Assembly: GCA_030374735.1 (NCBI GenBank)
Contig: JASCIV010000808.1
Location: 1-11,856 of the forward strand
DNA: 11,856 nucleotides
From: Gracilaria caudata
Taxonomy: Eukaryota > Rhodophyta > Florideophyceae > Gracilariales > Gracilariaceae
Direction: 5' to 3'
The translations under genes were made by a program, and so were the position numbers. This document shows positions 5,834-11,856 of the stretch, piece after piece (position 1 is the stretch's first letter; every line of letters starts with the position of its first letter). The notes beneath the pieces were generated by a model that was not told the DNA's origin, did not search any database, and was given only the letters and a program-made list of their open reading frames with translations.

Positions 5834-8800
5834 TCAGCGCAGTATTCTACAGTTGACAAATAGCTCAGAGAAGTACACGCCCTTATCGCCAACAATTCGC
5901 ACCGGTTCGTCACATGTGGCCAAAACAAGAGCACGGCCGTTTTGATCCTCACCATCGCGCACTTGTACGTCCGTGGGTTTAAAATCAAACCCCGTGGACC
6001 ACTCCCGCCCGAGCGTTGAGCGTAACGCCGCGTCCTCCGACGTCGGTTCACACCTTCTACCGGTGTGCGCGTTCCACACGCGTATCGTGTTGTCGTCGGA
6101 CTCCGAGATAACGCGGTTGCCATCCGCGCTCACCGCAACACGCCAAACCGTACCAGTGTGACCGACACACGGTGGCGTCACGGCCTCGCCGGTACGCCCG
6201 TCCCATACGCGCACCGTCTTGTCGGAAGACCCCGATGCAATGCGGTTGCCGTCCGCACTCACCGCAACGCACCAAACCGTATCAGTATGACCGACACACG
6301 GCGGCGTCAGCGCCGCGCCAGTGTGCCCGTTCCACAAGCGCACCGTCATGTCTTCCGATCCCGACACAATTCGGCTGCCGTCCGCGCTCACCGCAACGCA
6401 GTTGACCCCATGCCTGTGACCGAGACACGGTGGCGTGAGTGCCTTGCCGGTATGTGCGTCCCACCCGCGCACCGTCGTGTTGGAGGACCCCAAAACAATG
6501 CTACAGCCGTCCGCACTCACCGCAACACACCAAACCCTACCAGTGTCACTGACACAAGGCGCCGTCAACACCTCACCAGTATGCCCGTCCCATACGCGTA
6601 TCGTTCTGTCCTCCGACACCGAGACAATGCGGCTGCCGTCTGCATTCACCACAACGTGATACACCCCATCCCGGTGACCTACACACGACGTCAGCGCCTT
6701 GCCGGTATGCGCGTCCCAGACGCGCACCGTCTTATCATTAGACCCCGACACAGCGCGCCTGCCGTCCGCACTCACTGCAACGCAACGAACCCAGCGGGTG
6801 TGACCAACACACGGCGGCGTTACCGCCTCGCCGGTGTGCCCATCCCACAAGCGCACCGTATTGTCACACGACCCGGACACAATGCGGCTGCCGTCCGCAC
6901 TCACCCCAAAACAAAGTACTTCGTCTTTGTGACGGACACTCGAAGGTGACAGCGCCTCGCCAGTATTCGCGTTCCAGACGCGTACCGTCCTGTCGGAGGA
7001 CCCCGACACAATGCGGCTGCCGTCCGCACTCACTGCAACACAATCAACCCGACCAGTGTGACCGACACGCGGTGGAGCCAGTTCCTCGCCCGTATGCCCG
7101 TCCCACACGCGCACCGTCTTGTCGTAGGACCCCGATACAACGCGGTTGCCGTCCGCACTCACAGCAACGCACCGAACTGACTCTGTATGACCCACACACG
7201 GTGGTGTTCGCGCCTCGCCGGTATGCGCGTCCCAAATACGCACCGTCCTGTCCGCGGACCCCGACACAATGCGGTTTCCGTCCGCACTCACCGCGATACA
7301 CAAAACCTCACCAGTGTGACCCACAAACGGCGGCGTCAGCGCCTCCCCGGTATGCGCATCCCACACGCGCACCGTCCTGTCCACCGACCCCGACACAACG
7401 CGGCTGCCGTCTGCACTCATCGCAACGCAATAAACCGTATCATGGTGACCCTCGAGCGGTAATCCCACCGCCTCACCATTGCGCGTATTCCAAACTCGTA
7501 TTCGCTGTGTAACACTATCAGTAGACATCACTCGTGTCCCGTCACTGCTAAACGCCAAGAACGGATGGTTTTGAAATCTCTCGAGGTACTCCTCAACTCC
7601 ATACATCATCGCCAGTTCTTCGTCCCACGTCCCAATCTTGACAAACTCGGGGCACTCGACCACTCGCTGCACCATCCCCGTTTCTCTGTCCCACGTCACG
7701 ATTTTGCCGTTTCCATGCGTGTCAATTCCGGCAGTCATGACGCAGCCCTGGTCCGGTAGAAACATTTCGCAATGGATACGAAAATCGATTAACACGTCCA
7801 AGTGCTCCTCATCAATGATGAATCGTTTTGTGATGTGAAATCCACTCGCGCTCTTGTACTTTGAGATAGCGCTATCCCCAACTTTGCGTGACCCACAGGA
7901 AAACCAAAGTTCACCTTGCTGCATGCTTATGCTTCGTACCGCTTTCGGGCTCCGGACGATTTCTAGCACAGCACCCGGAGGTTGCAAAAGGCCCAAAGAA
8001 GCTTTCACCCATGGTCTTGGCGCACACTCTTCAATCTCCCTCACGAACGTTTTCGTTTGATCGCATTTCGTCGCATGCCACAACAAACGCCCGTGCAGTT
8101 GAAACCAAACCTCACGAGGATTCGTCGCCACAACCGTGCAGCTCATCCGCGCAGCTCTGCCTACCATTTCCAGATGCTCCTTGTGATTCGAATAACTGTA
8201 GCTGCTGTCCTCTGCAATGGCTATACCATGCTTCAAGTCTTGCTCAACGGCGTATATCCCACCACTCACCAGACGTTTTGCAATCCATTGTGGCTTTGAC
8301 AACAGCCACATCAGTTGGAACGCAAGTCCAGCATTCCGAAGAAGTCTACATACATTGTCGCAGAAGTAGCCGTCATCTTGTATCTCCCACCACTCGAACC
8401 ATGGGTCACCTATGCGAGCAGATGGAATGTAGTTGAGAATCAGATTTCGAAAGATTCTGCATCTCTCACGTCCTTCCGTCATTCGAATCGCAATCTCGAG
8501 AACTAAATCGTGTAGTTGCATACAATGCGAACCTCCTTCCTCCCGTTTTTGTGCAATTGACACTTCCCGGAATCTGTCCACCGCCTCTTCTGCTTCGGCC
8601 AAGTCTTCCATATCCCACAACTTCTGAAGCATTTCAACTGGAGCCTTTTGCTGCTTTTGAAGAACGCACAACGCCCTAAACCGTTCAGAATACCTTCCAC
8701 CTATGCTGTTCTTTTCCAAAACTTCAAGAGAAGTATCCACAATATTGGATAATCCATCCAACATATTCTCTCGCTTCGTCAATATGTCGTTATGAAACTT

Positions 8801-9967
8801 TGACCATGCGTATTGCTTTCGCTCAGAACACAGATTACGTGAGATCTTCCACACTGCACTTCCAGCAATACTATGGGCAAGCGGCAGTCCGTCGCACATT
8901 CTCAAAATGGCGTGCAATGCTTCAGTGTTGTTCTCGTCCAGCTCACTCTCGGCATCAAATCTCGCATGTTCCATCAACATACGGTACGACAGTCTCCCAC
9001 TCACCTCCTTCTTCTCAAACTCAATCACAGTGTCTGCTCGATATAGGAATCGTTCATCTCTTGTCGTATATACCATTCGACTCCTTTCGTTCACCATGCA
9101 CCCAAGAGTCGTCAACACATCGCAGTCAATCCCATTCACTTGCCAAATATCATCCACGAGAAAGAGACATGTGTGTGCGTGAAACCAATGTGAGGCCTTG
9201 TCTGCTGCTTCGGTTAAGTTGTTCATTCCTCGTATATCCTTCGCCAGTTCTGCGCCGCCCGTCTTTTTCACTACAGTGGAAATGCCTGTGATAATGCTTG
9301 CCATGGTCGCATCGTTACCAAGTTGTATGTACAGAATACCTCCAGGAAACACACTCTTTACTTCACCATCTTCCGCTAGACCTCGCAACGCACATGTCTT
9401 ACCCACTCCACCTTGTCCAGAAGCTATAACAGCCACGATGCGGCTCTGTCTTTCCGAGAGAACAGTTGCTTTAAGTTTTCCCTCGCTCGTGGTGGATTTG
9501 TCGTACTCCAAAATCAGTCTCGGTGGATTCGGTGGAACTGTATAGCGTACCGTGTACTTATCTGACGTCGAAGGTGCATGTAACAGCATTGGAGAGATGT
9601 TGTTGCTCAGAAACTCAAAAAACTCTTTAATCCGCGCCTCGCATTGGTCAAGAATGTCCTTCACGCGCCGTACTCGTGTCATGCGTTTAGCTGTACTGGC
9701 GGGCTCCTTCAACGATTCGAGAGTTTCCACATCTTCTTCAAACGTACGTTCGTAAGTGCTTAGTAATTCAAGCGAAACAAAGTCCGGTGAGGAGACGTAT
9801 TCAAGGCGACGAAGAATTCTCTTAGCTGCTTCATAGCGTCGTTGGATGCGAACAAGTTGATTTCGATTGTCTTGAGCGATATCCCCACGTTCATAGTACT
9901 TGTTGACGATAGTTTCGAGCTTGTCAAACACTTTGAGAACGGGGCTTACCAAGGTTACGTATTCCAT
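5834..9967 (-). CDS. NB-ARC/WD40 APAF-1-like STAND (NLR-type) protein
   Basis: The 1377-residue protein has the layout of APAF-1-type STAND ATPases, switches that oligomerise on ligand binding in cell death or immunity. Residues 1-130 are a helical region with no clear family. The NB-ARC has Walker A GQGGVGKT (184-191), Walker B LFLVDDIW (268-275), a sensor-like SRMVYTTRDE (296-305) and GLPLA (360-364). The winged helix (about 430-495) has KLWDME and LHDLV (485-489; the MHD motif, with Leu for Met). DDGYFCDNVCRLLRNAG (531-547) and PQWIAKRL match the APAF-1 helical domain. RPWVKASLGLLQPPGAVL (651-669) is the usual lead-in to the propellers. About 14 WD40 blades follow (667-1303), then a 70-residue tail. 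The ATG has A at -3 and G at +4, with an in-frame TAA just upstream (10004-10006); stop is TGA. The ATPase motifs look intact, so the gene is probably functional. The ligand and output are unknown. Confidence 0.92.
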   Translation of the reverse strand: MEYVTLVSPVLKVFDKLETIVNKYYERGDIAQDNRNQLVRIQRRYEAAKRILRRLEYVSSPDFVSLELLSTYERTFEEDVETLESLKEPASTAKRMTRVRRVKDILDQCEARIKEFFEFLSNNISPMLLHAPSTSDKYTVRYTVPPNPPRLILEYDKSTTSEGKLKATVLSERQSRIVAVIASGQGGVGKTCALRGLAEDGEVKSVFPGGILYIQLGNDATMASIITGISTVVKKTGGAELAKDIRGMNNLTEAADKASHWFHAHTCLFLVDDIWQVNGIDCDVLTTLGCMVNERSRMVYTTRDERFLYRADTVIEFEKKEVSGRLSYRMLMEHARFDAESELDENNTEALHAILRMCDGLPLAHSIAGSAVWKISRNLCSERKQYAWSKFHNDILTKRENMLDGLSNIVDTSLEVLEKNSIGGRYSERFRALCVLQKQQKAPVEMLQKLWDMEDLAEAEEAVDRFREVSIAQKREEGGSHCMQLHDLVLEIAIRMTEGRERCRIFRNLILNYIPSARIGDPWFEWWEIQDDGYFCDNVCRLLRNAGLAFQLMWLLSKPQWIAKRLVSGGIYAVEQDLKHGIAIAEDSSYSYSNHKEHLEMVGRAARMSCTVVATNPREVWFQLHGRLLWHATKCDQTKTFVREIEECAPRPWVKASLGLLQPPGAVLEIVRSPKAVRSISMQQGELWFSCGSRKVGDSAISKYKSASGFHITKRFIIDEEHLDVLIDFRIHCEMFLPDQGCVMTAGIDTHGNGKIVTWDRETGMVQRVVECPEFVKIGTWDEELAMMYGVEEYLERFQNHPFLAFSSDGTRVMSTDSVTQRIRVWNTRNGEAVGLPLEGHHDTVYCVAMSADGSRVVSGSVDRTVRVWDAHTGEALTPPFVGHTGEVLCIAVSADGNRIVSGSADRTVRIWDAHTGEARTPPCVGHTESVRCVAVSADGNRVVSGSYDKTVRVWDGHTGEELAPPRVGHTGRVDCVAVSADGSRIVSGSSDRTVRVWNANTGEALSPSSVRHKDEVLCFGVSADGSRIVSGSCDNTVRLWDGHTGEAVTPPCVGHTRWVRCVAVSADGRRAVSGSNDKTVRVWDAHTGKALTSCVGHRDGVYHVVVNADGSRIVSVSEDRTIRVWDGHTGEVLTAPCVSDTGRVWCVAVSADGCSIVLGSSNTTVRGWDAHTGKALTPPCLGHRHGVNCVAVSADGSRIVSGSEDMTVRLWNGHTGAALTPPCVGHTDTVWCVAVSADGNRIASGSSDKTVRVWDGRTGEAVTPPCVGHTGTVWRVAVSADGNRVISESDDNTIRVWNAHTGRRCEPTSEDAALRSTLGREWSTGFDFKPTDVQVRDGEDQNGRALVLATCDEPVRIVGDKGVYFSELFVNCRILR
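6059..7417 (-). repeat. Eleven 129-base tandem repeats encoding 43-residue WD40 units
   Basis: Units start with (S/N)ADG at residues 851, 894, 937, 980, 1023, 1066, 1108, 1151, 1194, 1237 and 1280. The period is 43 residues (129 bases) except in the unit starting at 1066, which lacks one Pro codon (42). The last unit is partial and ends near HTG (1303). The scaffold of each unit is SADG-x-R-(V/I)-VSGS-x-D-x-TVR-x-W(D/N)-x-HTGEALTPPCVGHT followed by xxVxCVAV. The units at 1108 and 1151 are the most degraded, with losses such as VSDT for VGHT and GWD for VWD. High similarity between units points to recent duplication or gene conversion. Confidence 0.93.
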
Positions 9968-10409
9968 TTTGGCTATTTTTTCTGCTTGAAACAGCGAAAC
10001 TCTTTAGACGTGAGGATAACGACAGAGGAGGAGAAGCGATTCAAGCGTACAAGGGAGAGCGAATAAGGACGAGATAGTCATGGAGGTGTGACGGCACGGG
10101 AGAGCGTGTCGGGTAACTACGCTGCCAAGAGAAGCACTTACCATTTGGCTGCTGCTCGCTCCGAACTGGAGAGCGGTCGACTAGACGTCGGGATGTGCCA
10201 AGGTGGCACTACCAAGTATCATACACGTTCACATTCTTCCGAAGAATTTCTTCGCAGCTGATAGAAAAGCTCCATACATACAGGAGGAAAGGCTGCCTCA
10301 TTTGATCTACAGTGAAAACGTCATTTTTGGTGCTAATTTCATGAACAGTGAAACTCACTTCGAGAGTCCCTTGCCAACTCTTCCCCAACAAGACTTGTAG
10401 TCATCCCGA
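9968..10409. promoter_or_regulatory. Upstream region of the NB-ARC/WD40 gene
   Basis: These bases precede the minus-strand ATG at 9967 and should contain its 5' untranslated region and promoter. A purine-rich stretch on the plus strand (about 10013-10075) is a pyrimidine-rich tract on the coding strand. GTGCCA-AGG-TGGCAC (10195-10209) is a perfect inverted repeat with 6-bp arms. No convincing TATA box and no coding region are seen. Confidence 0.45.
10195..10209. repeat. Inverted repeat GTGCCA-AGG-TGGCAC
   Basis: Perfect 6-bp arms (10195-10200 and 10204-10209) are separated by three bases, about 230 bases upstream of the NB-ARC/WD40 start codon. It may be an operator-like dimer site. A short palindrome of this size can also arise by chance. 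Confidence 0.35.
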
Positions 10410-10466
10410 GTGAGTCCCACCCGAATGCCCAAGAAAGCGAGAGAAAGAGAAAGACTTGTTTTTATC

Positions 10467-10571
10467 GCAAAGCTCCTACTAGGGGCGCAATCCTCCGGGA
10501 TAGATAAATATAGATTTGATTGCAAAGCTCCTACTACCGGAAGCGCTATCCTAGTTATATATAGATTTGAT
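10467..10571. repeat. Two degenerate tandem copies of a 50-55-base unit
   Basis: GCAAAGCTCCTACTA occurs exactly at 10467-10481 and again at 10522-10536. Each copy is followed by a GCGC(A/T)ATCCT core and ends in ATATAGATTTGAT (first copy ending at 10520, second at 10571). The second copy is a few bases shorter. This is a two-unit tandem duplication in AT-richer DNA between the NLR-like gene and the retroelement-like frame. It recalls no named element. Confidence 0.7.
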
Positions 10572-10601
10572 ATCCAGAATTTTTGCAAAAATCTTGGATA
10601 T
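10570..10601. repeat. 32-base near-palindrome abutting the tandem repeat
   Basis: Starting with ATATCC and ending with GGATAT, the 32 bases pair at 14 of 16 positions around the central GC. The only mismatches are at the eighth and ninth positions of each arm. It begins at the end of the second tandem copy. It could extrude as a hairpin, be a remnant of a small inverted-repeat element, or be a protein site. Confidence 0.6.
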
Positions 10602-11198
10602 TTGTACCTATCGGCAGATTTTTGGTACACTGGGTGCATCCAGAAATTCTCAGATAGCCACCTAGCCAAAAACTGGCCAATCAAAAGTCATAAATTTTGA
10701 ACGCTGCGGCGCCAAATTACGCCAGATGACTCGCTTTCAAGAGCGTCTCCAGATCCTCAGACCCGTCCGCCACTCTCGCTTATACCCGTCATGTGTAACG
10801 AACCGGATTTCGCGACCGTCAGTGCAGCTCCAGAAGCAGAAAAAGCAGCAATCACATCAAGCTGCTAAACACACAAAACGAGGACTTTTACACCCATTGA
10901 GAGAAAACCAAGCAACGCCATGCCAACAAATTTGGCTCTACGACAGTGACTTAGACTTAATCGATGCCACCAGCTTCAATCAAATTGTGCTGGAGCAACA
11001 TCCCGCACCATTAATTGCGAAAACCGGGTCACTTCGTAACAATAGGAGTCCATATTGCAAAACCTTAGACAAGCGTAATCGTGTAACGCATTGTGCTGCC
11101 CATCGTGACAGTCGGCTTGAAACACGACAGAGAGACAGTGTTTTGGTGTCTCTGATCCCATGCGAATAGACCAGAAACTAGAGAACTGCAGAGAAGCT
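10602..11198. other. Non-coding stretch left of the retroelement-like frame
   Basis: No gene is convincing here. A frame of 147 codons (10726-11169) is open but basic, of low complexity in places and matches nothing I know. An inverted repeat AGAGACA-(9)-TGTCTCT lies at 11131-11153. If the downstream frame belongs to an LTR retroelement, the 5' LTR could lie in this stretch, but without the 3' copy its ends cannot be set. Confidence 0.4.
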
Positions 11199-11215
11199 CA
11201 GCGTATAAAACGCTG
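11199..11215 (+). promoter_or_regulatory. TATA box candidate inside an inverted repeat
   Basis: TATAAAA (11204-11210) sits within CAGCGT-ATAAA-ACGCTG, a perfect inverted repeat with 6-bp arms. It lies 175 bases upstream of the ATG of the gag-like frame. That spacing suits an LTR promoter with transcription starting some 30 bases downstream, but no transcript evidence is available and no LTR could be delimited. Confidence 0.4.
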
Positions 11216-11378
11216 CGATTCTTGCGTAGGAAAAGTAAAAGGCAGACCACACCGCACCTGGAGTGAGCGTGTGGATCAGTGCCCGCTACTGTGTCTTTTG
11301 AGCCTGCGATTTTTCCGTACGTCGCAACAGAAATTTCTGGCCGTCAGTAAGACGTTTCGGTTATTTCAGCAGGTGCAG

Positions 11379-11856
11379 ATGGAAAGTTCAACGCGTAGCA
11401 AAAGTGCGTCTGGGGCAGCTGACAACCAACAGGAGAAGGTGCGTCAGACAATTGTGGAGACGCTGCAGGCACCTAGATTCAACGATATCGACCGCAAAGA
11501 TTTTGTACGTTTCAAACATAGACGTACGGAGTACGAACGCTTGGTTTGCGGGAAGAATGAACAGCCTGGAATAGAAGTGGTACCCACTTCGCTTTGAAGC
11601 AGCTGCAGTGATGCAGTGTTGCAGATGATGGTCATTCTGCAGCTTGTGCCAGTCACGGAGGTTATGGAAATCACCGATGAGCATCTTACGGCATGTATTG
11701 ATGCGCATACTGTAGTGAAGCCAGAGGACTACAACTTGGCTACTATTGACAGAGAACTTGTCAAGATCAAGATGCCAGAAGGTGACGACATGACGCTTGA
11801 GTACAAAGTTCGGCGCTTGGGTATTCTTTACGTCAAAGCATTACAGAATGTGGGAT
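11379..11856 (+). pseudogene. Retrotransposon gag-like frame, interrupted by TGA, partial at right edge
   Basis: From ATG 11379 (G at +4) the frame runs 72 codons to a TGA at 11595-11597, and then continues in the same frame for 86 more codons without a stop to the window edge. The first part has QAPRFNDIDRKDFVRFKHRR followed by TEYERLVCGKN. The second has TEVMEITDEHLTACIDAHTV followed by VKPEDYNLATIDRELVKIKM. A charged, mainly helical protein of this style, with an F-x-x-F-K/R-x-x-R-x-x-Y-E core, resembles the gag-type proteins of protist LTR retrotransposons. No zinc knuckle, protease or reverse transcriptase lies within the window. The in-frame TGA suggests an inactive copy, since NOP14 and the NB-ARC/WD40 gene here use TGA as a true stop. 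It might instead be a non-mobile host gene fragment; family assignment is tentative. Confidence 0.45.

Noticed and set aside
6065..7512. Long plus-strand open frames (294 and 188 codons) opposite the WD40 array
   Set aside because: The 129-base period is a multiple of three, so any stop-free antisense frame in one unit stays open across all units. The translation is repetitive, rich in Arg, His and Thr, and matches no family; the minus strand encodes a clear WD40 protein.
5834..9967. Fungal HET-E type (HNWD) identity and fungal host
   Set aside because: The WD40 array is similar in style, but the ATPase is NB-ARC with an APAF-1-type winged helix and helical domain rather than NACHT, and the region has no introns.
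10726..11169. Plus-strand frame of 147 codons left of the gag-like frame
   Set aside because: Weak start context, no recognisable domain and composition like the surrounding non-coding DNA. It may be chance or part of an LTR.
11255..11350. Retroelement primer binding site
   Set aside because: Several TGG trinucleotides occur, but none is followed by a sequence I recognise as complementary to a tRNA 3' end, and no LTR end is defined.

Overview
The window looks like intron-poor nuclear DNA from a eukaryote. It holds three intact protein genes: a TUP1-type corepressor, the nucleolar protein NOP14, and a large NB-ARC/WD40 receptor-like protein. A broken retroelement-like reading frame runs off the right edge. 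None of the three genes shows an intron; each runs as one frame from a well-placed ATG to a stop, and all three standard stop usages seen (TAG, TGA, TGA) fit the universal code. Intronless long genes, compact intergenic spaces, roughly balanced base composition and the mix of families make a red alga (Rhodophyta) my best guess. This is an inference, and I cannot exclude another protist lineage. A filamentous fungus is less likely, because its TUP1 and NLR genes usually carry introns.

Layout. At 57-1877 (+) lies the TUP1-like corepressor, with the Tup N-terminal coiled coil, a Pro/Gln/Ala-rich linker and a seven-bladed WD40 propeller. A 419-base convergent spacer follows. At 2297-4639 (-) lies NOP14, an SSU processome factor for 18S rRNA maturation. 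At 4640-5833 is a 1.2-kb spacer that must carry the NOP14 promoter and the 3' end of the next gene; a cluster of short perfect palindromes, including a bZIP-type TGAGTCA site, lies at 5203-5385. At 5834-9967 (-) lies a 1377-residue protein with an N-terminal helical region, NB-ARC ATPase, winged helix, APAF-1-type helical domain and about 14 WD40 blades. Eleven of the blades are near-identical 43-residue units, encoded as 129-base tandem repeats.

From 9968 to the right edge there is no intact gene. The stretch 9968-10409 is the upstream region of the NLR-like gene. The stretch 10410-10700 holds a degenerate tandem repeat and a 32-base near-palindrome. A TATAAAA inside an inverted repeat (11199-11215) lies upstream of a gag-like frame that starts at 11379, carries an in-frame TGA at 11595, and continues open to the edge.

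The genes do not form a pathway. TUP1 and NOP14 are housekeeping genes. The NLR-like gene next to repeat-rich DNA and a decayed retroelement looks like an accessory, fast-evolving locus, and it is the most interesting object here: an APAF-1-like architecture whose repeat-to-repeat variation is concentrated in a few columns, as expected for a recognition surface.
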